From: Anoxybacteroides voinovskiense
Lineage (GTDB): Bacteria > Bacillota > Bacilli > Bacillales > Anoxybacillaceae
Length of the DNA stretch: 64,000 nt
NCBI RefSeq assembly: GCF_014196205.1
Contig: NZ_JACIDE010000008.1
Location: 88,966 to 152,965, forward strand
Direction of reading: 5' to 3'
A model generated the notes under the pieces. It did not search any database. It saw only the letters and a list, made by a program, of their open reading frames with translations, and had not been told where the DNA came from. Below, piece by piece: positions 1-9,263 of this stretch; position 1 is the stretch's first letter, and the number at the start of each line of letters is the position of its first letter. A program made the translations under genes and the position numbers.

Positions 1-1120
1 AATCGTTGTGCCGACGCCAAGTTGTGAACGAATATTCATCGTTCCTTCTAGCAGCTCGACACGCTCTTTCATCCCAATGAGCCCGAAGGCGTTTTCTTTT
101 TTTTCCGTCGCATCAAACCCTTTGCCATTATCTTTTACTAATAAAAACAAAAGGTTCTTTTTTATTTCCATTTTCACTTCAATTTCCGATGCATCGGCAT
201 GTTTCAGCGCGTTTTGCACCGATTCTTGGACAAGGCGAAAGATCGCGACTTCCAATCGAGCGGGCAGCCGTTTTTCTTCTCCGATATGTACAAACGAAAT
301 GCGCGTTTTTTTGTTATACTCTTCCACCGTTTGCAAATATTTGCGAAGTGTAGGAATTAAGCCTAAATCGTCAAGCGCCATTGGTCTTAAATCATATATA
401 ATTCGCCGCACTTCGTAAAGAGCTGAACGAACCATTTTTTTAAAATCACGCACTTCGTCAATCGCTTCTTCCGCACTCCTTTCGCGAATGATGCGTTCCA
501 TTAAATCTGACCGCATCATCACATGCGCAAGGAGCTGCGCAGGCCCATCATGAATTTCGCGCGATAGGCGCTTTCGCTCTTCTTCTTGCGCTTCAATAAT
601 TTTTAGGCCAAACTCTTGCTTTTGCCGCGCCCCTTCAATAAATTCGCTCACTTCGCGGAAATCGCTCGTTAAATAGTTCAATACGACCGTAATTTGCCCG
701 ATTAAATGGTCGGCGCGCTGAATCGTTTCTTTTAAGCCTGCGAGTCTTCGTTCCAACTCGTCACGGCGCAGCCGCAATTGTTTTTCTTGTTCGCGAATCA
801 TCGTCACTTTCATTTGCAAATCGTGCGCCTTTTCGTACGTTTCACGAATTTCTTCTTCGGAGTAGCGAGAAAATTGGCGATTTACTTCCGACAAACGCTG
901 CCGGGCAAGCCGTGCGTGCACCTCTAATTGATCGGCTTCGCGAATAATTTGCTGGACGCGCCGTTTTGTTTCCGTTAGCTCGTTAAGCAAACGGTCATGC
1001 TCTTGGCGCGACTGCTCACCAATTCGGAAAATTTCGTCCTTACTATCGTGCACCGTATTAATCATTTTTTCGACAATTTTATCCAATGCCTTAGCGTTTA
1101 ATTTTTTATGTGAAGACATA
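1..1120 (-). CDS. degS: Sensor histidine kinase DegS (3' end outside window)
   Basis: Cytoplasmic two-component kinase that phosphorylates DegU, controlling exoenzymes, motility and competence. Reading the minus strand from ATG 1118-1120 (GGAGG upstream) gives 373 residues. An N-terminal coiled-coil sensor domain spans about 1-170. The dimerisation/phosphoacceptor box REIHDGPAQ has its histidine at residue 190. A HATPase_c domain follows, with N-box VQESVQNALKHA and G-box DNGKGFD, then GLIGMKERVELLEG. B. subtilis DegS is about 385 aa, so only some ten residues lie beyond base 1. Divergent yvyE upstream is the same arrangement as in B. subtilis, where degU lies downstream. The identification is secure. 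Confidence 0.95.
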
Positions 1121-1149
1121 ACGTTCCTCCAACGTTCAGTGAAATCCCC

Positions 1150-1173
1150 GCCCTTCTAGCTATAGAGAAGGGC
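1150..1173. other. Small hairpin in the degS-yvyE intergenic region
   Basis: GCCCTTCT (1150-1157) pairs with AGAAGGGC (1166-1173) across an 8-base loop. It sits about 30 bases upstream of the degS start, so it would lie in the degS leader RNA. No U-tract follows it on the degS strand. The rest of 1121-1404 is AT-rich spacer with presumed divergent promoters. I could not fix any DegU or sigma site there. Confidence 0.3.
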
Positions 1174-1404
1174 TTCTTAAGTTAGCATGATAAAAAAACG
1201 ATAAATTTTTCCGGTGAAAAGTTTTATTGAAGGAAAAAAGTTGTCGATTTATAATAGAAAAAGCGTAATTGTTTTTATCGCCGTTTCATGCGTTTATTTT
1301 TAGTATAGCACGTTTTTCTATGGACAGATTAGGAAAATAGACGTTTTTCTACATTCGAACAAAAGTCGCAATGTCGAACGTTTCCGATAAGGGGTGTTTT
1401 TCGT

Positions 1405-2043
1405 TTGTTGCCAATGTACTACACCGTCAAAGGGTACGGAGAAGCAGAACTCGTGATTGAAAAATCACGGTTCATTTGTTATGTGAATCGGGCGACGACA
1501 GAAGAAGAAGCAACGCAATTCATTCAAACGATTAAAAAAAAGCATTGGGATGCGACGCACAACTGCTCGGCCTACCTCATTGGCGAACACGACCAAATTC
1601 AAAAAGCAAACGATGATGGCGAACCGAGCGGCACTGCCGGCGTTCCGATGCTTGATGTATTAAAGAAAAAAGGGCTGAAAGATACGGTCGTTGTCGTCAC
1701 GCGCTACTTTGGCGGCATTAAACTCGGTGCTGGCGGTCTTGTCCGTGCCTATAGCAAAGCCGTTTCCGAAGGATTAAAAGCAGCGAAAATTGTCGAGCGC
1801 CGGCTCATGCGCGTCATGCGCTTAACGATCGACTACCCTTGGCTTGGCAAAGTCGAAAATGAGCTGCGGGCGTCCGTTTATCCGATTAAAGCCATCCATT
1901 ACCTCGACCGCGTCGAAATCGACGTATTCGTCGAAGAAGCCGCCAAACAACCGTTCATCGACTGGATCACCGACTTGACGAACGGGAGGGTGGAGATTGT
2001 CGAACGAGCGACAGAGTATTTGGAGAATGAAGTAACACTTTAG
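1405..2043 (+). CDS. yvyE: YigZ/IMPACT family protein YvyE
   Basis: A 212-residue protein of the YigZ/IMPACT family. The N-terminal UPF0029 domain has the hallmark stretches THNCSAYLIG, KANDDGEPSGTAG, VTRYFGGIKLGAGGL and RAYSKAVSEGL. A small C-terminal DUF1949-like domain completes it. The family is tied to translation and stress control, but its bacterial biochemical role is not settled. The start is taken as TTG 1405, nine bases after AAGGGGTG; ATG 1414 is the alternative. It stands divergent from degS and upstream of tagV, as in B. subtilis. Confidence 0.93.
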   Translation: MLPMYYTVKGYGEAELVIEKSRFICYVNRATTEEEATQFIQTIKKKHWDATHNCSAYLIGEHDQIQKANDDGEPSGTAGVPMLDVLKKKGLKDTVVVVTRYFGGIKLGAGGLVRAYSKAVSEGLKAAKIVERRLMRVMRLTIDYPWLGKVENELRASVYPIKAIHYLDRVEIDVFVEEAAKQPFIDWITDLTNGRVEIVERATEYLENEVTL

Positions 2044-2133
2044 GGAAAAATATATTTACCGCATCTTTCATTTTTTATAAAATGATATGATGGTACAAAC
2101 ATTGACTTATTCTCAACCGAAAAGAGGGTTTTT

Positions 2134-3168
2134 ATGATTGATTCACGAACGAACAGGAAAGCTGTTAAAAAGAAAAAGAAAAAAAATAAAAAATTTCGCT
2201 CTTTTCTTTTCATTGTCCTTTTGTTGCTCATTGGTACCGGAAGTGTTTTCGCCTACCAAATCTATTCTGAAGCAAAACGAGCGAGCGAAAAAATATATGC
2301 TGCATTAGATGTTTCCAAATTGAAAAAGAAGCCGCATGAAAACATTGAGATTAAAAAAGACCCGATGACAATTTTGCTCGTCGGTGTCGAGAATCAATAC
2401 CATGATGAAAAAGGACGCTCAGACGTTATTATGTTGTTAACCGTTAATCCGGTAACGAAAAAAATATATGTGCTAAGCATTCCGCGCGATACGCGTGTCT
2501 ACATTCCGGCAGAAGGGCGAAAAGATAAAATTACGCATTCTTACAGCTATGGCGGCATCGAAGCAACAATCGCTGCGGTCAACGAATTAATTGACGTACC
2601 GATTGATTATTATATTACAACAAACTTTGAAGGATTTGAACAAATCGTTGACTCGCTCGGCGGAGTGAAAGTCGATGTACCATTTACGTTTAAAGCGCAA
2701 CTGACGGGTTCATTAAAATGGTATACGTTCCATAAAGGGGAAATGGAACTTAACGGAAACCAAGCGCTTGCATACGTACGAATGCGAAAATCTGATCCTA
2801 AAGGAGATTTAGGAAGAAACGAACGGCAAAAACAAGTTCTCCGAGCAATTATTGACAAAAGTACGTCAATCACTTCTCTACCGAAACTTGATGACGTGAT
2901 TGCTAACCTAGGAGACAACGTCCGGACAAACATTCCACCTTCGGATTTGTTGTCGTTTATTTACTTATACAAAAAAATGAAAGATGTCCCTGTGGAGAAT
3001 CTGCATTTAAAAGGATACGATGATTTCATCGACCATGTGTATTACTATATCCCTGACGAACAATCAGTGGCAGAAATTAACGAAACATTAAAACAAGCAT
3101 TACAAAAAGACACAAACACATCCTATACACAAAGTAATAGTGAACAAAATTCCAAAGCTTCTAACTAA
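2134..3168 (+). CDS. tagV: LytR-CpsA-Psr (LCP) glycopolymer-peptidoglycan ligase
   Basis: Membrane-anchored phosphotransferase that moves undecaprenyl-linked wall glycopolymers onto peptidoglycan. It has 344 residues: a lysine-rich cytoplasmic head (about 8-22), one membrane helix (about 23-43), then the extracellular LCP domain. Hallmarks are GRSDVIMLLT, IPRDTRVYIP and GRNERQKQVLRAI, which hold the Asp and Arg residues binding polyprenyl-pyrophosphate. The C-terminal tail is Ser/Asn-rich. B. subtilis yvhJ (tagV) sits next to tagO. Here tagO is about 18 kb away, separated by the polymer cluster it probably serves. Which glycan it ligates (teichoic acid or the cluster's polymer) is not visible. 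Confidence 0.88.
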   Translation: MIDSRTNRKAVKKKKKKNKKFRSFLFIVLLLLIGTGSVFAYQIYSEAKRASEKIYAALDVSKLKKKPHENIEIKKDPMTILLVGVENQYHDEKGRSDVIMLLTVNPVTKKIYVLSIPRDTRVYIPAEGRKDKITHSYSYGGIEATIAAVNELIDVPIDYYITTNFEGFEQIVDSLGGVKVDVPFTFKAQLTGSLKWYTFHKGEMELNGNQALAYVRMRKSDPKGDLGRNERQKQVLRAIIDKSTSITSLPKLDDVIANLGDNVRTNIPPSDLLSFIYLYKKMKDVPVENLHLKGYDDFIDHVYYYIPDEQSVAEINETLKQALQKDTNTSYTQSNSEQNSKASN

Positions 3169-3179
3169 ATAGTTTTTTA

Positions 3180-3214
3180 GCTAAAAGGGTCCTTGGTCAT
3201 AGGACCCTTTTAGC
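3180..3214 (+). terminator. Rho-independent terminator after tagV
   Basis: A perfect 14-bp stem, GCTAAAAGGGTCCT with AGGACCCTTTTAGC, closes a 7-base loop. The stem's own T-run and the following ACTTTCTT give a modest U-tract on the plus strand. Confidence 0.8.
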
Positions 3215-3226
3215 ACTTTCTTCCGA

Positions 3227-3256
3227 TTGGAAATTTCGACAAAAATCGGTTACTAT
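3227..3256 (+). promoter_or_regulatory. Putative sigma-A promoter of the amidase operon
   Basis: TTGGAA (3227-3232), 18 bases, TACTAT (3251-3256). Each hexamer matches the consensus at four of six positions. It lies just after the tagV terminator and about 35 bases before the amidase start. Confidence 0.4.
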
Positions 3257-3291
3257 AAAGATAGGAGAATATTAACGTGCGGAGGGATAGC

Positions 3292-5109
3292 GTGAAAAAG
3301 TGGATTGCTTCTACGATGATTACAGCTAGTTTGCTAGGTTCAACGTTTGCTTCGGTGGAAGCGGCGACAGCGACCTATCCTTTATCGGTAAAAGTTTCGG
3401 TCGCAAATGTCCGGCAAAATCCGACAATGACCGCAAAAGTCGTCACGAAATTAAAAAAAGGAACGGCAGTAAAAGCGATTGCTGTGTCGACGGATGCAAA
3501 AGGCGCAAAATGGTATAAAGTCGTGCTCGCTAACAACAAAACGGGATGGATGCACGAAACGGTCGTGAAAACTGTCGCTTCTAATCCAAAAACAACGACT
3601 GCCGTGAAAAATTCGCAACTAAATAGCGAAAAATCGATCGCTGCTCAATTATCCATTAACGTTTCCGTTGCGAATGTTCGACAAAGCCCTTCGACAAGCG
3701 CCAAAGTGCTGACCCAACTGAAGAAAGGCACTGTACTAAAAGCAATCGCTATTTCCGCGGATGCAAAAGGCGCAAAATGGTATAAAGTCGTGCTCGCTAA
3801 CAACAAAACGGGTTGGGTGCATGAAACGGTTGTCAAGGCTAGCACAAATACATCGTCATCATCTGACAGTACAACGTCATCGAAAAAAACCGTCATCACC
3901 AACATGGCTACCCTTTACAGTGCGCCTTCTCTAAGCGCTACAGTTGTTGGAAGTGTCCAACGAAATGACCAAGTCACTGTGCTAGACACAGCCATCGATT
4001 CCTTGTTCAACTGGGTAAAAGTCTCCACGTCATCTGGGACTGTTGGGTGGCTTCCACAGTTTGAACTAAACTACACAGTCCCTAAATATGTGTATGCAAA
4101 AAACACGGCTGTTCCACTCCAAAGCAACCCGACATGGGTAGACGAGCCAATACAGATGTTAAACATAAATGATCGTCTCCTGTCTTTATACAGTGAGGAC
4201 GAATGGCTGTATGTCGAAACGCCTGCTGGAGTGCGAGGTTGGGTACTAGAAGAAAATGTTTCTCCCCTTGCTGTTAATAGCCTTACTGCACCGACGATGG
4301 AAAACAGCGGGGAAGAACGCTATTTAGAATGGAAAAAAACGAATAATTTTAACGTATCGTATACTGTATTGTCCGGCAACCGTCTAAAAATTACCGGAGC
4401 GTTTTCGTATGCAGATATTCCAACATTTTCGATTGACGGCATACAGTCGATTGAGCAAACGGACGCTTCTGTCATCGTGACATTCTCGCCTGGGTATACA
4501 TTTACGATTCGAAATTACAGCGATCGTTTGTCTATTAAAATCGTTGAAACAGGCTTAAAAGGAAAGAAAATTATTGTGGATGCCGGGCATGGCGGACATG
4601 ATACAGGCGCCATCGGTCCAACTGGTTTAAAAGAAAAAGAGATTACGTTAAATACGGCATTGCTGTTAAAAGAAGAATTAGAAAAGGCTGGCGCCATCGT
4701 CACATTAACACGAAGCACAGACGTTTTTCTCGAATTATTCGAGCGGACAGCCATCGCAAACAATTCGGATTACGATGCGTTTATTAGCATCCATGCAGAC
4801 TCTTATTCGAAAACATCAACAGGAACGACAACGTACTATAACGTTACTACCAATTTTAACGGACCGAAAAGCAAAACGTTAGCACAATATGTGCAACAAT
4901 CGCTCGTTGCCCAATTAAAAACACCAAACCGTGGCTACAAAGAACAAGCATTTTATGTGAACCGAAAAAATGAACTGCCTAGTATTCTTGTAGAATTAGC
5001 ATACGTGTCTAATCCAAATGAAGAAGCATTACTAAAAACGAAAGCGTTTCTCCAAAAGGCAGCGGTTGGCATTCGTCAAGGGCTCGAGCAATATTTTAAT
5101 AACTTTTAA
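3292..5109 (+). CDS. SH3b-containing N-acetylmuramoyl-L-alanine amidase (LytC-type)
   Basis: Exported wall hydrolase cutting the amide between MurNAc and L-Ala. Start GTG 3292 is preferred because GGAGGG ends five bases upstream and the product then opens with signal peptide MKKWIASTMITASLLGS (cut near SVEA-A). The order is: four SH3b-like segments (about 28-95, 120-190, 200-265, 265-330), a spacer, then Amidase_3 (about 425-605). The amidase shows zinc-binding DAGHGGHDTGAIG, the ELFERT glutamate region, SIHADS and the catalytic-Glu segment ILVELAYVSN. The first two SH3b units share an exact 55-bp DNA repeat. Start of a three-gene set with an SH3b protein and a SpoIID/LytB protein, recalling B. 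subtilis lytB-lytC. Confidence 0.92.
   Translation: MKKWIASTMITASLLGSTFASVEAATATYPLSVKVSVANVRQNPTMTAKVVTKLKKGTAVKAIAVSTDAKGAKWYKVVLANNKTGWMHETVVKTVASNPKTTTAVKNSQLNSEKSIAAQLSINVSVANVRQSPSTSAKVLTQLKKGTVLKAIAISADAKGAKWYKVVLANNKTGWVHETVVKASTNTSSSSDSTTSSKKTVITNMATLYSAPSLSATVVGSVQRNDQVTVLDTAIDSLFNWVKVSTSSGTVGWLPQFELNYTVPKYVYAKNTAVPLQSNPTWVDEPIQMLNINDRLLSLYSEDEWLYVETPAGVRGWVLEENVSPLAVNSLTAPTMENSGEERYLEWKKTNNFNVSYTVLSGNRLKITGAFSYADIPTFSIDGIQSIEQTDASVIVTFSPGYTFTIRNYSDRLSIKIVETGLKGKKIIVDAGHGGHDTGAIGPTGLKEKEITLNTALLLKEELEKAGAIVTLTRSTDVFLELFERTAIANNSDYDAFISIHADSYSKTSTGTTTYYNVTTNFNGPKSKTLAQYVQQSLVAQLKTPNRGYKEQAFYVNRKNELPSILVELAYVSNPNEEALLKTKAFLQKAAVGIRQGLEQYFNNF
3491..3812 (+). repeat. Exact 55-bp direct repeat inside the amidase gene
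   Basis: Bases 3491-3545 recur unchanged at 3758-3812, an offset of 267 bp (89 codons, in frame). The repeat encodes the DAKGAKWYKVVLANNKTGW part of SH3b units 1 and 2. It points to recent duplication or gene conversion. Recombination between the copies would add or remove one whole SH3b unit without a frameshift. Confidence 0.85.
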
Positions 5110-5150
5110 TAACACATTGCTCAACGAAACTACAAGATGGAGGGTTTGCG

Positions 5151-5816
5151 ATGAACGCAAAAAAATGGACGATTTCTCTCGGGCTAACAATCGGAATCGT
5201 CACAGGTTCGATTTTTTTCACCCCGACAATCATGAAAGCGTCAGAAGAAGTCATTTTAGCTAGTGTCGACTGGGTAACGGCACAATTAAATCCAATCAAA
5301 ACGCAGATAACTACTTTACAAGCAAAAATTGATGCCCAGCAAAAAGAAATCGACAGCTTAAAACAACAGTTAGCGAAACAAGCAGCGCTGCCGTCCACTG
5401 TTTATGCAACAAAAAGCAAAACAGCTATCCGCAGTGGAGCAAGCACAGTTTACAAAATCGTCGCCTATAAAAACGCAGGAGAATCATTAAAAGTCATTAG
5501 CGCTCTCTCCTCTTCGCAAGGAGTATGGTATTATGTACAAGCTTCGTCAACGGTAAAAGGATGGGTGTCCTACAGCGATGTGTCGACAATCAAAGGCACT
5601 GCAAGCAGCAGCCAAAAAACAGTCGTAACGATCGCGAAAACAAACATTCGAAAAGGAGCAAGCACGTCTTATCCGATTATTGAAACGGTCGAACGTGGAG
5701 CAATGCTTCTGTTCATTCAACCGTTTACAAATAGTCAAGGTGAAATATGGTATAACGTGCAAACAAACAGCGGGAAAAGAGGCTGGATGGCCGGATATTT
5801 AGGCGAGGTGAAGTGA
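5151..5816 (+). CDS. Exported coiled-coil protein with two SH3b domains
   Basis: A 221-residue protein starting at ATG 5151 behind GGAGGG. An N-terminal signal or anchor segment (about 5-30) is followed by a coiled coil (about 45-80, rich in Gln and Lys). Two bacterial SH3 domains follow (about 82-148 and 155-218), with the usual IRSGAST..IV, WYYVQ.....GWV and IRKGAST..II patterns. It has no catalytic domain, so it probably binds the wall or positions partners. It lies 41 bp after the amidase gene and 2 bp before the SpoIID-domain gene, so the three are very likely co-transcribed. Confidence 0.8.
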   Translation: MNAKKWTISLGLTIGIVTGSIFFTPTIMKASEEVILASVDWVTAQLNPIKTQITTLQAKIDAQQKEIDSLKQQLAKQAALPSTVYATKSKTAIRSGASTVYKIVAYKNAGESLKVISALSSSQGVWYYVQASSTVKGWVSYSDVSTIKGTASSSQKTVVTIAKTNIRKGASTSYPIIETVERGAMLLFIQPFTNSQGEIWYNVQTNSGKRGWMAGYLGEVK

Positions 5817-5818
5817 CG

Positions 5819-7147
5819 ATGAAACACCTTCTTTCGCTTTTGTTTGCCGGCATCCTTTTCTTTGCGCTTCCCGTTTCGCCAAAAGCAATGGAAGTCGTAA
5901 CGTACGCCAACCCTGTCAATGTTCTTGTGTATCAAGGAAACTCTGTTTCTATTTTAATTAACGGAAACTACCAATTGTTTAATAAACAAACAGGAGCGAT
6001 TACACCGTTAAGTACGAACACGACGTTGACGGTTCAATACACGCCAACAGGTATTGTCGTTTCTGATGGGACATCCACTTACACATCGACGCTTGGGTTT
6101 ACGATTCAAGAAACAAAAGGAGTATATGCTCTTTCCTTGCTCAAAGTAAACACCACATTGTATCGCGGCAGCGCGGACATTACAAGCCAAACGAACAAAC
6201 TGCAAGTGGTTAATATACTTGACATGGAAGATTATTTAAAAGGAGTCGTGCCGAACGAAATGCCGTCCTCTTGGCCGAAAGAAGCGCTAAAAGCACAAGC
6301 CATTGCCGCAAGAAGCTATGCGGAAAAAACAAAAGGCACGCTAACAACGAACCCAAATACACAAGTATATGGCGGATATAGCAGCGAAAAAGCGACGACG
6401 AACCAAGCAGTCGATGAAACGAAAGGGCTGTACGTCAAATATAACGGTCAAGTCATTCAAGCGTTTTTCCACTCCACAAGTGGTGGGAAAACTGCAAATG
6501 TCGGGGACGTATGGAACTCTAACCAAAGCTTATTCCCTTACCTTTCAAGCGTGAGCGATCCGTACGAATCATCGCCGTATAGCAACTGGTCGTTTACGTT
6601 TACACCAACTACTATTTTACAGTCGTTCGGCTTTACTGCCTCTTCCACCGTTTTATATGACGTATCCATTACGAAAAAAGGAGTAAATGGCGAAATTGGC
6701 GCGGTTACCGTGATGACTTCTGCTGGGGAAAAAACGATTAGTGGCAACGAAAGCACGATTCGTAGCTTGTTTCCGATTAACGATACTCGCTATTACAACA
6801 AACTGCTCTCGAACTGGTTTACCATTACCGTTAATAAAGACGGGGGGTTATACGTACAAACCTTGGCAGGAAAAACCCCGCTATATTCATTAAGCGGACA
6901 GCAAGTCCAAACAACAGCTGGTGTTCAAGCCATTACAGATGCAGGAAACGTCAAAGTCCAAACGACGGATGGTGTAACTACTATTCCTTCGACAATCGGT
7001 ACTGTCACTTCAGTAATCGTTAATGGAAAAGGGTGGGGACATCGCATTGGAATGAGCCAGTATGGGGCAAAAGCGTTTGCAGAACGCGGATGGACAGCCG
7101 AACAAATTTTGCAATACTACTTCAAAGGGGCTGTCGTTTCTAAATAA
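5819..7147 (+). CDS. SpoIID/LytB domain protein
   Basis: Exported protein of 442 residues. ATG 5819 is chosen over an in-frame GTG at 5813 because GAGGTG lies eight bases upstream of it. A signal peptide (residues 1-23, ending SPKA) leads to a SpoIID domain with EDYLKGVVPNEMP, ALKAQAIAARSYA, HSTSGGKTA and the C-terminal GWGHRIGMSQYGAKAFAERG. In SpoIID the Glu of the xEMP motif is the lytic transglycosylase catalytic residue, and it is present here. B. subtilis LytB is described as a modifier of the LytC amidase, which fits the amidase two genes upstream. Last gene before the terminator at 7149. Confidence 0.9.
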   Translation: MKHLLSLLFAGILFFALPVSPKAMEVVTYANPVNVLVYQGNSVSILINGNYQLFNKQTGAITPLSTNTTLTVQYTPTGIVVSDGTSTYTSTLGFTIQETKGVYALSLLKVNTTLYRGSADITSQTNKLQVVNILDMEDYLKGVVPNEMPSSWPKEALKAQAIAARSYAEKTKGTLTTNPNTQVYGGYSSEKATTNQAVDETKGLYVKYNGQVIQAFFHSTSGGKTANVGDVWNSNQSLFPYLSSVSDPYESSPYSNWSFTFTPTTILQSFGFTASSTVLYDVSITKKGVNGEIGAVTVMTSAGEKTISGNESTIRSLFPINDTRYYNKLLSNWFTITVNKDGGLYVQTLAGKTPLYSLSGQQVQTTAGVQAITDAGNVKVQTTDGVTTIPSTIGTVTSVIVNGKGWGHRIGMSQYGAKAFAERGWTAEQILQYYFKGAVVSK

Positions 7148-7148
7148 A

Positions 7149-7175
7149 AGAGCCTAGGCGATCATCCTAGGCTCT
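7149..7175. terminator. Bidirectional terminator between convergent operons
   Basis: AGAGCCTAGG (7149-7158) and CCTAGGCTCT (7166-7175) form a 10-bp stem with a 7-base loop. A-run on the left and T-rich sequence on the right let it serve both the SpoIID gene and the minus-strand cluster. Confidence 0.85.
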
Positions 7176-7179
7176 CTTT

Positions 7180-8400
7180 CTATTCCGTAAGATGTTGTAG
7201 TAAATCATCCACAATGCGAATCCACGAATATTCCTCAACGGCTAATTTTCTCCCGCTCTCTGACATCGTCTTATATTCTTCAGGAGAAATGGCAAGCAAG
7301 TGGCGAATTTCCGCTGCGATTCCTTCTGGATTTTCCGGCGGCGCAATCCGACCGCAATGATGCGTTAATAAAATTTGCGCGCTCTCGCCTTCCCCACAAT
7401 AAAGCACCGGGGTTCCTGTCGCAAGCGCTGGGAAAATTTTTGACGGACGAGCCCCTTTAAATAAATCAATGTTGCGCAACGACACAATGCTGTAATCAGA
7501 AATCGAAAAAATTTCCGGCATTTTCGCAACCGGCACTGAACCGTAAAAGGTCACATTATCAAGCTGAAGCTGTTCCTTCATCTCGATTAACTTCTCTCGC
7601 TCTTGTCCGTCTCCAACAAATAAAAAGTGAACATTCGGGTGCTCGTTTTTCAACAAAGCAGCTGCCTCTAACACCGCATCTAGTCCTTGGGCATACCCCA
7701 TCGTTCCTGCATACGTAAAGACGATTTTTCCTTCGAGTCCAATTTCTTTCACGAGTGCTTCGCTTTTTGGAAGCGGACGAAACACGTCCGTATTGACGCC
7801 ATTCGGCAATAAAAACACATCGCTTGCCGGTTTACCGTGTTTAATCATGTATTCGCGAATCCCTTCGGTTGCCGTCGCAATTTTCCACGATTTTTTATAT
7901 AAAAAATGTTCCAGCCATGTCGCCATCCGAATGAACGCTTTATTTTTTAAAATCCCTAATTCGACCGCTGATTCCGGCCAAATGTCGGCTACGTTAAATA
8001 CAAATTTCGCCCGTTTCAGTTTTGCGCCAATATATCCAGTAATCCCTAAAAATAACGGTGGAGAATTGCAAATGATGACATCCGTCGGTTTCGCTTTCCA
8101 AAGCGAATAAAACGCGCTAAACGTAAACGAAAAATACGATGCCAACCTTTTCCAAAAACTACCTTTTGGCGATGGGTAAATCCACGTTCGATGGACAGGA
8201 ATCCCGTCCCATTCCTCAAATAAATAAAACATCCCGCGATACTCTTCTGGAATAACCCCTTTCGGATGATGTGGGAACGCAGTCAACACTTCCACTTGGT
8301 GTCCACGTTTGATAAGCTCTTTACTAACCTCATACACCCGAATTTGCGGTGCGCCCGTCTCTGGTGGAAAATGTTGACATAAATAAATAATTCGCATCAT
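7180..8400 (-). CDS. Glycosyltransferase family 4 (WcaI/WbuB-like)
   Basis: A 406-residue GT-B glycosyltransferase. The N-terminal Rossmann half begins MRIIYLCQHFPPETGAPQIR, typical of the WcaI/WbuB subgroup. The nucleotide-sugar half carries TYAGTMGYAQGLD, FVGDGQERE and the PSKIFPALATGTPVLYCG loop. It probably adds one sugar of the repeat unit on the cytoplasmic face. The start could be either of two adjacent ATGs (8400 or 8397). It overlaps the galU stop and is the last gene of the cluster. Donor and acceptor cannot be read. Confidence 0.85.
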   Translation of the reverse strand: MMRIIYLCQHFPPETGAPQIRVYEVSKELIKRGHQVEVLTAFPHHPKGVIPEEYRGMFYLFEEWDGIPVHRTWIYPSPKGSFWKRLASYFSFTFSAFYSLWKAKPTDVIICNSPPLFLGITGYIGAKLKRAKFVFNVADIWPESAVELGILKNKAFIRMATWLEHFLYKKSWKIATATEGIREYMIKHGKPASDVFLLPNGVNTDVFRPLPKSEALVKEIGLEGKIVFTYAGTMGYAQGLDAVLEAAALLKNEHPNVHFLFVGDGQEREKLIEMKEQLQLDNVTFYGSVPVAKMPEIFSISDYSIVSLRNIDLFKGARPSKIFPALATGTPVLYCGEGESAQILLTHHCGRIAPPENPEGIAAEIRHLLAISPEEYKTMSESGRKLAVEEYSWIRIVDDLLQHLTE

Positions 8401-9260
8401 GGCTGCAATTTTTCCCGCAAGTAATGTTCTAATTTATCTTTTAAATCTGGGCGCTTTAACGCAAAATCAATCGAGGCCTGCAAAAATCCAAACTTATCCC
8501 CCACATCATACCGAGTTCCTTTAATAATGTACGAATAAATTGATTCTTTCGAAAGCAACCGGTCAATAGCGTCGGTCAATTGAATTTCTCCTTTCGCATC
8601 TGGTTGCACTTCTTCAAGCATCTCAAAAATCGCAGGAGTTAAAATATATCTACCGATAATCGCCTGTGTAGAAGGCGCTTTTTCTACTGGCGGTTTTTCT
8701 ATTAATCCTTTCACAGCAAACAATTCCCCATCTTGCCCGTTGTAATCAACTATTCCGTATTTATTCACTTCCGAGCGCGGAACATCTTTTACACCAAGCA
8801 CGCTTGATTGCACGCGGTTGTATTGGTCGATCATTTGCTTTAATGCTGGGACATCGCTGTCGATAATATCGTCTCCTAATAGTACAGCAAATGGCTCGTT
8901 CCCGATAAATTTTTTCGCACACAATACGGCATGCCCTAACCCTAACGGCTCTTTTTGCCGAACATAATGAATGTCAACTAAGTTCGAGATCGACTCGACA
9001 ACTTGTAACATATCATGCTTGCCCGTCCGCTCTAGTAACATTTCAAGTTCTACCGACTTATCAAAATGATCTTCGATTGCCCGTTTATTGCGGCCTGTCA
9101 CGATAATAATATCTTCAATTCCTGAATGAACAGCTTCTTCAATAATGTATTGGATGGTCGGCTTATCGACAATCGGCAACATTTCTTTCGGCTGCGCTTT
9201 TGTCGCCGGCAAAAAGCGCGTGCCTAATCCCGCCGCGGGAATGACCGCCTTTTTAATCAT
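8397..9260 (-). CDS. galU: UTP-glucose-1-phosphate uridylyltransferase
   Basis: Makes UDP-glucose from UTP and glucose-1-phosphate. It has 287 residues, normal for GalU/GtaB. The nucleotidyltransferase signature PAAGLGTRFLPATKAQPKEM is followed by PIVDKPTIQYIIEEA, GLGHAVLCAK and the metal-binding LLGDDI. The start has RBS GGGGTG. In this setting UDP-Glc may supply a glucose residue of the polymer as well as precursors elsewhere. B. subtilis calls the orthologue gtaB. Confidence 0.95.
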   Translation of the reverse strand: MIKKAVIPAAGLGTRFLPATKAQPKEMLPIVDKPTIQYIIEEAVHSGIEDIIIVTGRNKRAIEDHFDKSVELEMLLERTGKHDMLQVVESISNLVDIHYVRQKEPLGLGHAVLCAKKFIGNEPFAVLLGDDIIDSDVPALKQMIDQYNRVQSSVLGVKDVPRSEVNKYGIVDYNGQDGELFAVKGLIEKPPVEKAPSTQAIIGRYILTPAIFEMLEEVQPDAKGEIQLTDAIDRLLSKESIYSYIIKGTRYDVGDKFGFLQASIDFALKRPDLKDKLEHYLREKLQP

Positions 9261-9263
9261 CTC

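Noticed and set aside
5547..6756. Several minus-strand frames of 60-100 codons over the SH3b and SpoIID genes
   Set aside because: Antisense shadows of well-supported genes, without ribosome sites or conserved motifs.
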